64,000 nt of DNA from Datisca glomerata. Its lineage: Eukaryota; Streptophyta; Magnoliopsida; Cucurbitales; Datiscaceae. The position numbers were made by a program, and so were the translations under genes. This document shows, in pieces, positions 36,806-47,145 of the stretch (positions are counted from its first letter, which is position 1; each line of letters starts with the position of its first letter). The stretch covers positions 62,001 through 126,000 of the forward strand of contig QANY01007217.1 of the NCBI GenBank assembly GCA_003255025.1. The letters are read 5' to 3'. The notes below the pieces were generated by a model. It searched no databases, had not been told where the DNA came from, and saw only the letters and a list, made by a program, of their open reading frames with translations.

Positions 36806-36813
36806 TATTTATA
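36806..36813 (-). promoter_or_regulatory. TATA box of the viral promoter (end of copy A)
   Basis: Minus strand reads AGCTATAAATAGGTAGCC, matching the site at 28508-28515, about 310 bp before the next primer site. The conservation of this block between copies supports a promoter role. Confidence 0.75.
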
Positions 36814-36923
36814 GCTAAGAAAAGTGGAGTTCATCGGGAACTCATTACTTACCTGAACTATTCTATTCTACAAAAGTAAAAGAATTTTACATTTCTACTT
36901 TTGTCTACTTTTGACTAAGAATA

Positions 36924-38410
36924 TTAAAAAGTATAGTGATTACAAAGAGACAAATTACAAAGAATCTTTGGTAGGCGAAGTCCTTTGTAGTTGTCATGAT
37001 TGGTTGAGACTGTTGGTGGATAATTGTTATCCTGATCTTGTCCTTTGATTGTGTTGAAGAGCATGATGGTCATTGCATTGTGCTTTTTATCATGATCTCT
37101 TAAATATCTTATTGGCATTTTGACAACAAGGAAACTATTCATCTTCATCTTCACTGAGGTCCACATCCTCAAAAGGGTCTTGAGAATCTTGGAAGGGATC
37201 ATGGGCCCATCGGGGAAGAGACCGAACACGAGATTTTCCCTTTGATTTTTGAGCTGGAGATTGACTCTTTTTGTTCTTGATTGGGTGACTCGATTCTTCT
37301 GAGGAATCAGAGTTAGAACTAGAATTTTCAAGAAGAATGATCATTTTTTGTATTAACTCCTGCTTTTCTTTGGATTCTTGGACTTGTTTTTGCCTTTCGA
37401 AGAAGGTCTTGTGGTGGATTTTGAATTCTGGGAGGAATCTGATGATTGCTTAATTTGCAAAGTCTGATTATCTGGTTCCTTAATTTTTAAGGAGGCCATT
37501 GGAGGCTCGGGAGATTTTATCTGAGGGTGAGAGTTTGCTAATTCTTCATGTGTGGAGGCAGATATTTTTAGTGTACTGAATTTGTCCCACCATTTTACAT
37601 AGTATTGTCTGGTGAGGATTTCTCCTTCAATAGTGCATTGCCATTTAAGGATCCAAGAAATTTTGAACTTATTTATAAAATAAATTATTGGACGAAAAGA
37701 GGCCTCAACTGTTGAGGGTTTAAATAATTTTAAAAACAAACTGTAATTTTGTTGAAATTTTTGTCAAAATTTAAAAACCAGGAGTTGGTAAATTCACTAT
37801 TTTGGTGCAAGAAAATTGTTTGTCATACATCAATATAGTCAAAATAATTATATTATTTTTTATTTAAAATAGGTTTTAACCCTGAGGGATGGATTTTCCA
37901 TTCCTCTAAAGTTATTATTTTGAGGATATAGAAGGAATGATAAAGGATTTTCTCTTCTGCACTGTTTATAGATTTGATATTTATTGATTTCATTTCTAGG
38001 AGAATATCTCTGTAGAAACTAAGGGTTTTGTCCTTGTGTCTAGGGACAAAATGAGAATCAGGAAGGAAATGAGCCTTCACTATTTCTATTGGATTTTTAA
38101 AATTGGTGAATGGGTGTTCAATATAGAAGACATTTTTACTGGGGGTTTTTCTATAATAAGGAGAAGATTTTCTATAATTGGTGAATGGTTGGTTGATGAC
38201 CAATTGTGGGTCAAATGGTTTAGAAAAAGCAAAATGGTCAAATTGATTGACCAAAGTATTTTGGTAATTAGGTCTTGTGGACCCAAGAACCGTTAATTGG
38301 GTATTTCTTGGAGTAGAAAACTTCTCTTTGATTTGGGCCTTAAGGGCCAATTGATGTGTGGAGGATTCTCCTTTGGTCATTTTCGTGGAAGCTTGGGGCC
38401 TAGACCCCAT
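36924..38410 (-). pseudogene. Copy A: downstream protein of unknown function
   Basis: From about 38410 it reads ASTKMTKGESSTHQLALKAQ, continues open to 37853 with EEWKIHPSGLKPIL, then 37739-37353 (YYVKWWDKFSTLKISAS and a Ser/Lys-rich tail) and 37344-37135 (acidic end, DPFEDVDLSEDEDE). It matches the downstream protein of copy B. Here it follows RNase H almost directly, with no AlkB-like domain. Function unknown. Confidence 0.75.
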
Positions 38411-39720
38411 CCTTCTGTTGCCCCTATAGGAATTCATGTGGTAAAAAGTCAAGGACTGAATTATTAACTCCTTTAATAAATTCAATATTGAAATAAAAAA
38501 ATACTAAGTATAGATTGTCATCTAGCAAAGATCTGTTTGGAGGTTATATTTTTAATATCCTTTTCAAGAACATGCTTAGCAGATTTGCAATCAATTTTTA
38601 ACAAGAATTTTTTATTTAGTAAGTCATCTTGGAATTTTTGTATGCATAAAACAACAGATAAAATTTCTTTCTTAATAGTAATATAATTGACTTGTGATTG
38701 AGACCGCGTTCCAGATGTAAACCTGACAATTTGTTCAGGTGCTTCTGGGGAAATCTTTTGTAACAGGATACCTCCATATCCAATTTCAGAGGCATCAGTT
38801 TGGATAATTTTAAAAGAATTATTAGAGGGAATGCCAAGACAAGGAAGTGTTTTAACATGGGTTCAATTCTTTTGATTAATTTAGTATGGAAAATTGTCCA
38901 ATGAGGGGGATTCTTTTTAAATCTGTCAAAAAGAGGCTTACAATCAATTCTCATTTTATTGTAGAAATTAGATATGTAATTTAAAGATCCTAGAAATCTT
39001 TGCAATTGTGTCCTATCTAGAATTTCATTGGAGAATTTGTCAGCAAATTGTATTACTCTGTCAATTGGCTTGATTATAGAATATTGTATTTTGAATCCTA
39101 AGAACCTAATCTTATATTGAAATAATTTAATTTTGTTTGCAGAGATAACTAGACCATTTTTTTTATTATCTTAACTAATGATTCAAGGTGTTTCCAATGT
39201 TATTCTATTATTTTTGAAAAAATAAGTACATCATCAATGTAAACAATTGAGAAATCAGTAAATTGATTAAAGATTTCATTCATTATATTTTGAAATTCAC
39301 TTGGAGCATTTTTAAGGCCAAAAGGCATTACATTCCACTCATAATGGCCAAAAGGAGTTACAAATGTTGTTTTATATTTATCACTTTCATTTATCTAGAT
39401 TTGCCAAAATCCAGATTTCATATCAAATTTAAAGAATACCATTGCATCTCCGAGTCTATTTACTAAATCTCTTTTGTTTGGTATTGGATATCTTATCCAT
39501 TCTAAAACATTATTAAGAGGCTTATAATTGATTACTAAATGAGGAACTCCTCGTTTAATTTCACTGGCCTTCTGGACATAAAAGGCTGAGCAGGACCAGG
39601 AAGATTTGCTTCTTCTAATAATATTTTTATTGAGAAGTTTTGTAATTTCCTTTTTACAGAACTCAAGCATTTCTGAATTCATCTACATTGGCCTTGCCTT
39701 TGTTGGGATATTCTTTTCAT
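38411..39720 (-). pseudogene. Copy A: reverse transcriptase and RNase H
   Basis: RT begins with MNSEMLEFCKKEITKLLNKN (39682) and includes RGVPHLVINYKPLN and FFKFDMKSGFWQI; the catalytic motif IVYIDDVLIFS is intact at about 39231-39242. RNase H includes QTDASEIGYGGILLQ and QFQDDLLNKKFLL-type text down to about 38560, ending with EFIKGVNNSVLDFL near 38440-38470. Frameshifts and stops occur at several points. Synthesises viral DNA from RNA in the active virus. Confidence 0.88.
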
Positions 39721-39902
39721 CAAATCCCTTAATATAAGGAAGACTGACAGTATATTATTTTTTGTGCCAAAAAGCATGGAAATGTCAGAACATAATTCTT
39801 TACAGATTTTTATTCAAATATTTTAATTTTGTTTTGAAGAATAGAACTCTGAAGTTGTTCTTCAATTCTGTTAAATTTTAATTCATCTTGTAAAAAACAT
39901 AA

Positions 39903-40538
39903 TTATTTTTCTTTACAAGAAATGAGATTTATTGAGTTAGAGATAGCGTTTTCTTTTAGAGTTTTTAATTTTTCATTACTGGGAAAAGATAGGAATTTAG
40001 ATTTTATTGGTTTATTCATAACATAGGTAATTATTCCATCATACTCTGTTGAAAAAGGATATAGCAGAGAAATGAATGGTAGTCCTAGGATAATTTTTTC
40101 AGTCATATTTTTTACTAAGACAAATCATGTCTTAAAACACACATTGTCTTGACAAATAAAGACTGTGGGTATTTCATAATTGATATGCATACGAGTACCA
40201 TTAGTAGATGACAAAAATTCTTTTTTCTTTTTAAAGTACTTGGTAGGAACTAGTCCTTCTTGCATACAATTTAAATCTACTTCTGAATCTATAAGAGCCA
40301 TTGTTGTAACATCAAAATCTTGAATGATTATTCTAACCATTATGTGCCATTTTTTTATTTTTATGTGATTGGAGATTTGGATAAAATGTTCATCATTGTC
40401 TTGACAGTTTATGGGTTCTTCAATCTCATTATCAGAAATTAGTAATTTACTAGGTTCACCTATTTCTTGTTTATTAATTGGACTTTCTATTTTTAAAAGA
40501 TTTAATTCTTCTTTTATTTCAGTGTTTAAATTCTTCAA
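39903..40538 (-). pseudogene. Copy A: aspartic protease and linker to RT
   Basis: Reads ALIDSEVDLNCMQEGLVPTK: the active-site motif Asp-Ser-Gly has become Asp-Ser-Glu (40275-40289). It continues with NGTRMHINYEIPTVFICQDN, and after a stop at 40125 the linker MTEKIILGLPFISLLYPF follows. Copy B keeps the Gly at this site. Confidence 0.85.
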
Positions 40539-40628
40539 ATCTTTTATTTCAATCTTAATATCTTTATTTTTTTTTGAAGTTCCTGTAAGGTAACTTTCTT
40601 TTCTTTCCCTTTTATTTTATTGAATTTT

Positions 40629-40950
40629 TCAAGGGTCTGTGAAAGACTTAGTATTTTCTTTTTTTAGAATTATCTTCTTGAGTCTTTCAAGGTATTCTTG
40701 TTTTAATTCAGGATTTTCAATTTTACAAATTAGATCTAACAAGAGGGTTTCTTGTTCTTCATTTTTATTTAGGACATTGATTTTTTTACAACAACTATCC
40801 CTACACCCCATAGAGATGTTAGGAGAATCACTGTCAGAACTTGAGGATTCAGTTTCAAAGGATTCAGAGGTTTCATATTCTCCTAAATCATCACTATTAC
40901 TGTCATAATAATCTATTGTTTCTAAGATTCTAAATAATTCCTATTTATCT
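40629..40950 (-). pseudogene. Copy A: polyprotein spacer between capsid and protease
   Basis: The frame 40811-40629 reads GCRDSCCKKINVLNKNEEQE and then a charged helical stretch ending in KSFTDP. It aligns with copy B 32200-32420. A cysteine cluster is present but I know no defined function. Confidence 0.55.
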
Positions 40951-40963
40951 TCTTCAGAAATTT

Positions 40964-41417
40964 TTAATTGATTAATTTTATTCTTGACTTAACAAGTATT
41001 TGAAAGGTGACATTTCTGACCACATTTGAAACACGTAATATTAGTTTTATCAAAAATTTTATTAAATCTTTTTTTTTTGAATAATTTTTATTCCTACAGA
41101 AGTTTTTATTCTTAGAAAAGTTTTGATCAAAATTTTTATTTTTATGTTTGTGATAATTTTTCCTATAGGGCTTATGAGACCTTCTAGAGTTTAAATGAGA
41201 ATATATTCTTATACCAATTAAAATCACTTAATGTTGGACACCTAAGATTTGTTAATTGATCATGTATACGTGAAGTAATATTACTTGGCGTACCATCATG
41301 TATTGTTTCCTGCTTTTCTCTAATAATTGGGTTTCTCTCAGCATCAATCTTAACTGCTGAAATAATGACAATTTTGGATTCTTGTGTGAGATGTTTTTCC
41401 CACCAGGAATGAAGCAT
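40964..41417 (-). pseudogene. Copy A: capsid remnant with intact zinc knuckle
   Basis: The knuckle at 40992-41033 reads C-F-K-C-G-Q-K-C-H-L-S-N-T-C, with all four zinc ligands. Upstream the capsid core of copy B (FWRVKF to LGNFCEQYGL) is missing: the text goes from DQLTNLRCPTLSDFNWYKN (about 41230) directly to RSHKPYRKNYHKHKNKN. A deletion of roughly 0.35 kb therefore removed most of the capsid fold, and a smaller deletion removed a segment near 41300. Confidence 0.83.
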
Positions 41418-41446
41418 TCTTGTGAATCCTGTGACTACAAGATTTA

Positions 41447-42690
41447 TTACTTATTCATGAAGTAAATTGTGAGAGGTAATGTAGCTATTAGGTACCATTG
41501 CCATGTGTTGTAATCTATTAAGGACTTCCTGTTCAGAAAGACCATCAATATTCCATTCACATAACTTTTCTGTAGAAACATAAAATTGATTAACAAGAGA
41601 GGATTCAGTAATTTGAATATCAGGAGGCATGGGCTTCTTATGCCAACTAATTTATTAATTTTTAAAGTTTTAAATGTTTTTTCAATATTGTTAATATTAG
41701 AAAATTCATCTACTGTGGATGATTCGTAAGTTGATTCTGAGCTATGACTATCTGAGTCACTATTATCGTCTTGGTTAATCACTTTAACAGAGGAAGATGA
41801 CTCAAATTTATTTTTTAATTCCTGAATTATTTTATCAATTTTTTTATTAATTGGAATAATTTTTAAAGTGATTTTATTTGAAAAATTTATTAAAGGTTTT
41901 TCCTTCAGTGTTTCACTAGGCTTAGGTTCGTTGAGAACATCAACCTTAGTTTCAATTTTGTCTAACTACTTACCTATTGTGATTAGACTTTGGTTAATAT
42001 AGTTGAGTTGTTCAACTACTTTCTTGTTTGATTCTTCTTCCTTTGTAATTTTGAAAGGAGAAGCAGTGATTAAGAAATTTTTATGATTAATTATGATTTT
42101 CTCAGGAGGGGGATGACTAGTAAAAACTACACTAGAGTCTTCCTTAACCCATTTATACTTTGAAACTATTTTGATATTTCTTTCATAAATATCTTCAACA
42201 TAATCTAGGAAAAATATATCAATTTTAAATTCTTGCATAAATGTCTTCCATTCAGCAAGTATGATTTTTTTATCCATATCATATGAATCTTTAAATCTAT
42301 TACGTCTATCTAAATTATTTGTGTCATTATTGTGTTGGGCTAGACCTTCCCAATCTGGTTCATATTCTTGACTCGAGGCTCCTATATTCAGAACTAAGAG
42401 TTAATGGTTGACAGAATTAAGGCTTCCTTGAAAATCTGATCCAGTTGGTGCTTTAGTTTCATTAGATTGTTCAGACTTATTATCAAAACCTGGTTGGCTA
42501 ACTTGAGAACTTGTAGCTATGCCTTTAAGTTTTAAATTTGTAATTTCTTTAATTCTCGTTCTAAGTGTTGAATCCTAAAACTTTGATCATTACCAATGGA
42601 TGATCCAGAAAAAGAATTTCTAGGGCTACTAGACTGGCTATATTCCCTAATTTGTTGACTAGAAGATAATTGAAAGTTAATTTTTACAGT
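41447..42690 (-). pseudogene. Copy A: polyprotein segment between movement protein and capsid
   Basis: Open pieces 42277-41966 (ILAEWKTFMQEFKIDIFFLD, HPPPEKIIINHKNFLIT) and 41782-41447 (Ser-rich NQDDNSDSDSHSSESTYESS). They match the equivalent region of copy B in order and spacing. No functional domain is recognised. Confidence 0.72.
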
Positions 42691-43463
42691 AACATCCACG
42701 TACTGCTAGATGTAATCTACATCTTCAATTGGTCTTTGAATTTGGGTAGGTTGACTTTCATTAGTTAAAAGTCAATTTGTTGGTAAATTAATTTCAGTCC
42801 ACCTAATTATTTTAGGAACTCTAATATTTGCATTACTTTGACTAGATTGTATCAATAGGGTTTGATTTTTGGACTCATATTGATGTTTTGGTTACTTTGT
42901 AATGTATTCTAAAGATTAAAGCTAGGGGCTGTAATATTTAAAGTTAATGATTTTAAAATATGGGGATCTGCTAAACTAACAGACAGATAAGGAAAACAAT
43001 CAAAATGAATTGAACCATTACAAAGTGAAGATTCAATTAAACCTAAAATACTATCATTAAAATTTGTAAATCTTGCATCTCGTAAGGCTAGTAATACAAA
43101 GGTATTTAGGCCTCTTCTTGTAAGTGGTTTTACTCCAATCTAGACTAAACCAAAATCAAGAAAATTATATCCTTCTTGAATATGATGTTTTATTGCATCA
43201 GAGGAAAGTAATTGACATGTTTCATGCTCTTTTCTAAGAGCATATATTTTTTCAATTATTTTTACATGAAACTGAGGCTTGAAAGAAGCAACAGACCATG
43301 TTGATTTATAAATATTTTTATTGGAGATTTTAGGTATATTCCATACCTTGTGATCTACTTGATCATCTATTAATTCTATGTGTTCATCATTTATTATGTT
43401 TGGTATTGAGGTTATTGTTGACCTATTACTACTAGAAGAATTACTCCTAAATAATCTACTCAT
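42691..43463 (-). pseudogene. Copy A: movement protein
   Basis: The start MSRLFRSNSSSSNRSTITSI at 43463 runs open to 43140 (including STWSVASFKPQFHVKIIEKI). After a stop, the core follows at about 43100-42930 (DARFTNFNDSILGLIESSL, ADPHILKSLTLNI). Part of the segment after that core is shorter than in copy B. 30K-superfamily movement protein of caulimovirids, inactive here. Confidence 0.85.
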
Positions 43464-43561
43464 TGCTCAATTAACTAAATTATTCTTATTATTGAGAATT
43501 TCATATTGTATTGTTTGTTACTAACCTTGTGGTGACTTCTACAACCTCCTATTAGGCTTCA

Positions 43562-43765
43562 CTCTTCTCCCTTTCGCTCCTCCTTCCCCCCCTAAACTGA
43601 TTTGAAAAGAAAAAAGCCCCGCTTCCATTGGGGCCCCTCTCTGATAAGGAAATACATATTGGGTATCGTCAAATGATTCTATTCGTAGGAAAGCCTCGAA
43701 AATGGCCCTTATTCAATAATATATAATAATAAGAAAAAGGAATGGAACGAAGTTTTGGAAGAAAG
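43562..43765. other. Foreign filler segment in the copy A leader, organelle-like
   Basis: Copies A and B have matching leaders (GGTGACTTCTACAACCTC on one side, GAGAAATAAT and AGTCACTTG on the other), but between them copy A has about 200 bp unlike the 170 bp in copy B. It is richer in C and G (CCTTCCCCCCC, GCCCCGCTTCCATTGGGGC, a short hairpin). The composition and text remind me of plastid intergenic DNA, but I cannot name a locus, so the origin is inference. Confidence 0.5.
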
Positions 43766-43960
43766 AAAGAGAAATAATTAATTGTAAGAATAATCAGTCA
43801 CTTGAGCGGAGAGTAAGATTAGGTATAAGCAATTATTCAAAACAACAAATAAGTAAACATTGTTATCAATAACCAGCCATAATAGGCGGAAAACATTATA
43901 AATTATGCAGATATTTATATTGAAACATTTAATGAACAGTAATTATCCCCACCAGGTTTG

Positions 43961-43972
43961 GCTCTGATACCA
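43961..43972 (-). promoter_or_regulatory. Primer binding site, start of copy A
   Basis: Minus strand TGGTATCAGAGC, the same sequence as at 36485 and 35944. The array ends about 50 bp to the right, next to a TA tract. Confidence 0.85.
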
Positions 43973-44091
43973 AAAGACGCGAAATTGAACAGTATTTAAG
44001 AGGGGGTATTGAGAAGCTGAGATTATTGTTTATATATATATATATATATATATATTACAATATATAAACAAGAGTAACGGTACAATATTAC

Positions 44092-44450
44092 CTCATCTTC
44101 ATCAACAGATGTCTGAAACTTCTTGACAACCTTTACAGTAGATGTTGATGGAGTGACTAACTTTTTGTAGCTCTCAATACTGTATTCAGTATTTGTAGAA
44201 CTGCAAACCATATTCTGTAGTCTTTGACTTGTTCTTTTTGGTTTAGCCTGCATAAAATAGTAAAATTAATAAGTTGAATAACATATTAAACAAATTTATA
44301 TGTATATATCTATATATACATTTTCCGTAGCCTTTGTCAATGCATTACTGCCAGAAGAAACCTTCTCCTCCAAGTCATTGGCAGGTGTTCTTGGAGATTC
44401 TTTAGCCTTTACTATTACTGTATGTTTTGGCTTTAAGAGTCACTTTCTCT
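44092..44450 (-). pseudogene. MULE second gene, 5' exons
   Basis: Two exons with consistent splice signals: one ending at 44320 (LLKPKHTVIVKAKESPRTPA..TKATEN, GT donor at 44319) and one at 44247-44092 (AKPKRTSQRLQNMVCSSTNT..SVDEDE, acceptor AG at 44248, donor GT at 44091). Both junctions are in phase 0. The next exon is the DUF1985 exon at 27028, so the viral array sits in this intron. A possible short first exon (ATG at 44933, MKTKKNTGR) is uncertain because its phase does not fit cleanly. Confidence 0.65.
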
Positions 44451-45433
44451 TGACAGTAAACTTACAATAAAATAATTAATAATTCTCATAAACATTTATG
44501 TCGTATTGACAGTAAACTTACAATAAAAATATCTTAATTAAGTTCAACCTATGTCTATAATGTTTTAAAATCAGTAAACAAAAATAAAAAACTAAGCATA
44601 ATCATGATTATAAACTGTAAACTAAACAAAATCTGTAAACAATAAAGTTTGAACAAAACCTATTCATTATTTAATATAAAAATCAGTTTACAATACTAAT
44701 CATAAACAAAATCAGTTTTATAGAAAGTTGTATGTCCATTACTTAAACTAAACGAAATCAGTAAACTAAATAAAATCAGTAAACAGTAAACAACAAACAA
44801 AATCTATCAAAAAAAAGTAAACAGTAAATAAAAGCACAAAATCTTGCATGCATAATGTTTTTGCTAATTTAAATAGTAAACTAATTTAAAGAATTTATCA
44901 AAAATACCTTCCGGTGTTCTTCTTAGTCTTCATATTTGCTTTGTTCTCTACAAAATAGAGAAATCGTAAACACTAAGCGTTTGTATCCTAAAAAAATGAT
45001 GGTATTTTTTAAATATACCTGATATTCCGATGATCAATCTTCGTGAAAAATGGAAAGAACGTGCGGGCTTTGGTTTTCTGCATGCAAGAAAATCTATGGT
45101 TAGTTTATACAAACCGTAGATTTTGGTTTTATAGAAAGTTGTAGAAGCAAATTTTCTACATATCTCAACCGATTCTACTATTTCGAAATAGAAAAACGAG
45201 TTTAAGGAGGAATTTTCATGATGAATGTGCGGCTTTTTTGGGAAGAATAAAAGAATCCGCCGGGTTTGAAATTTTGAAGAAGAGGAATAATTGTTGCGTG
45301 TTTAAGAAGGAGTTGAGTGTGTTAAATGAAATTACAGTTTTAATGTTATTGCGCATTTTTAATGTTTTAAACGGTACTCTTTTTAGGTTATTTTTTATGA
45401 TAGTTTGAGAGTGGGTCATTTTTTATATTTTTT
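44451..45433. other. Right end of the MULE
   Basis: Upstream part of the second gene, with repeated AGTAAAC/ATCAGTAAAC motifs at about 44560-44830, then the right terminal inverted repeat at about 45385-45433. No other gene seen; the frame 45216-45419 lies mostly in the terminal repeat. Confidence 0.6.
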
Positions 45434-45442
45434 CTTGAAAGT

Positions 45443-46935
45443 TGCATGTTTCTGATGAAAACCCTTTGTTAAACTGTTTCTCATAAGTAGAGCCCATTAA
45501 GAAGAGTTTGTGATTCCCCCGATCCACTCGGCCCACCTGGATATCAATGTCAACCAAATTGCTTTTCATGGCATTAGCCGAGCTTACCATACCAACTTTA
45601 ACAAGTACTGGCCCATGCCCCAATATAGTCCCACTAGACGGGCCAGAGCAAACTATCTCTTTCGGCCCATCTGAAGCTAACGAGCCTCCTTCCAAACCAC
45701 ATTCTTTTGCCACCTCACTATCCTTGCTATCCAAAATAATTATGACAGCGGACTATCATCTCCCATTAAAGCTCCAATATATCTTCCATTACAACTCTTA
45801 GAGCACTCCACTCCTCCAGCCATATCCTCCCCTGTTTTCTCCTTTTCTATACCTACCAATTCCAATTTTTTCTCCAAAACTGCACCAGCGCAATTTTCTC
45901 TTAGAGCCAACACATCCCCAATTTTCTCCTTCCCTTTAACCACCTCTAAATTTTTGGTAACTGCTACGGAGGTAGAAGATACCTCTTCGGATTTTTCGCC
46001 AATTTCCCTAAAATTCCGCCAATCAGATCTGCCGTAGTTCATCTTCTCCGGCGACATACCTCTGCCACGACCTAAACCTCGACCATTGTTGCGATGAAAA
46101 TCATTCTTCCTTCACGATTAATTCCAATCCCTCGTCTGATTCCGATTCTGATTAGTTAGGAAACTACTGAATCTGGGGTAAGCTCTAATGGCCTCTGTGT
46201 ACTCTCCACCTACTTTTCGTTGTAAGGATCCAGTTTCAAACCAGAGTCATTGATGGAGTAAGCTTCCTTCAAATGGAGAATCCACCACAAAGGTTGCAAA
46301 TCCTCGACAACCTTTCATATTTGAAGGGACACCACAACTTCCTTCCTTCATAATTAATAAAGGAACCTCTCATCAGAGGATTTGAAATATTGAATTCCAC
46401 TTTTAGACAAATGTACTGCTCTTTCAATCCCAGCCATGGTAAACCCACCATCAACCTCAATAACCGTACCCACCTTATTACCAACTAAAACTCCAATTTT
46501 TTTTCCCCTACATTCTACGGGGAGTTCGAAAATCTGCATCCAGAATTTCTCCATCAAGAATTCTTCGATTTTTAACATAATTCCCTCTCTCCACCTCTTG
46601 ACAACAGATAGGTTTTCTTCAAAAAGCCATGGTCCATTGTTGAGAACGAAGAGTACTTTTACTTCCGAACTGTAAAAAACTTGAAACGTATCTTTTTCAA
46701 TTTCAACAAACTTGATCTCATCTCTTATAGCCCAAGCTTTAGACAAAGCTCTCTTCAAACCATGAATGTAATAATAATTTCCACTAGTAATAAGCTTCCC
46801 TGTGATACTGAGTTTACACGCCTCCAACTCATTATAAGCAGCCTCCCTAGTAATAACAATTTCATCAAGTTCAAGCTCGGTAAGATTACATCTATCAAAA
46901 CTATTAGCAAGCTCTACGTCCACTGTAGAATCCAT
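45443..46935 (-). pseudogene. LINE ORF1 (DUF4283 and zinc knuckle), main part
   Basis: Likely start MDSTVDVELANSFDRCNLTE at 46935. A DUF4283 domain covers about 46354-46860 (LSKAWAIRDEIKFVEIEKDT, NNGPWLFEENLSVVKRWREG, MQIFELPVECRGKKIG). After a frameshift the text WCPFKYERLSRICNLCGGF (about 46280-46340) gives the start of a CCHC knuckle. A low-complexity tail follows to GFSSETCNF, where the MULE interrupts at 45442. The encoded protein is an RNA-binding partner of ORF2 in plant L1 elements. Confidence 0.87.
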
Positions 46936-47145
46936 GAATAGAACAAACCCACACAACCCGAGAAAAAAGGAAAATATAAACTGCAATAACGCAAGAAGAA
47001 GACAAATCTCACGGCCTTAAGAGAAGAAGGCAGTGAGCACAAAGATCGCAAAGAAAGCTGACCGGTACTAGAAAACTCTTAGAGAGAAAAGGAAACCCTC
47101 CTAACCCTAGGAGACAACGTTTTCTCTCTGTTAAACTTCAACTTG
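46936..47145 (-). other. LINE 5' leader
   Basis: About 210 bp between the 5' end of the LINE, set by the target duplication, and the ORF1 start. It has CT-rich stretches on the minus strand (TTTCCTTTTCTCTCTAAG) like many plant L1 leaders. No gene. Confidence 0.65.

Larger units (their letters stand above)
27724..44024 (-). mobile_element. Endogenous caulimovirid (pararetrovirus) tandem array
   Basis: Two head-to-tail unit-length copies on the minus strand, separated by a 0.5-kb mini-unit and ending in an inverted fragment. Repeated methionine-tRNA primer sites mark the unit boundaries (43961, 36485, 35944, about 28165), giving unit lengths near 7.5 and 7.8 kb, close to a caulimovirid genome. 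Domain order is movement protein, capsid with zinc knuckle, protease, RT, RNase H, then a downstream protein, which fits petuvirus/florendovirus-like viruses; the genus is not resolved. Both junctions abut TA repeats, a known preference of endogenous florendoviruses. All genes are broken. Not an active virus as read. Confidence 0.9.
21023..45433. mobile_element. MULE (Mutator-like element) with two convergent genes
   Basis: Ends are imperfect inverted repeats: left AAAATAAAAAATAGACCC..AAACTAATATAAAAATAGCC, right (minus strand) AAATATAAAAAATGACCC..AAACTATCATAAAAAATAACC. Flanks GTACAAAGT (21014-21022) and CTTGAAAGT (45434-45442) are a decayed 9-bp duplication (6 of 9 identical), the MULE hallmark. 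It contains a mudrA-like transposase (plus strand) and a DUF1985 gene (minus strand). Without the viral array it is about 8.1 kb. MULEs with a second gene of the Ulp1-associated type are known in plants (Kaonashi-type), and this belongs with them by inference. Confidence 0.88.
15367..47145 (-). mobile_element. L1-type LINE, interrupted by a MULE and a hAT-like MITE
   Basis: CAGAGTGCATCCCTTG (15351-15366) and CAGAGTGCATCCCCTTG (47146-47162) are the two copies of one target duplication differing by a single base. On the minus strand the 3' end reads TATATGTAAAAA directly before the left copy, a short A-tail, and ORF1 then ORF2 lie in L1 order. Subtracting the MULE (24411 bp plus 9) and the MITE (848 bp plus 8) from 31779 bp leaves about 6503 bp, a normal full-length plant L1. 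The 3' untranslated part is about 15367-15640. The 5' leader is about 46936-47145. Confidence 0.9.
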
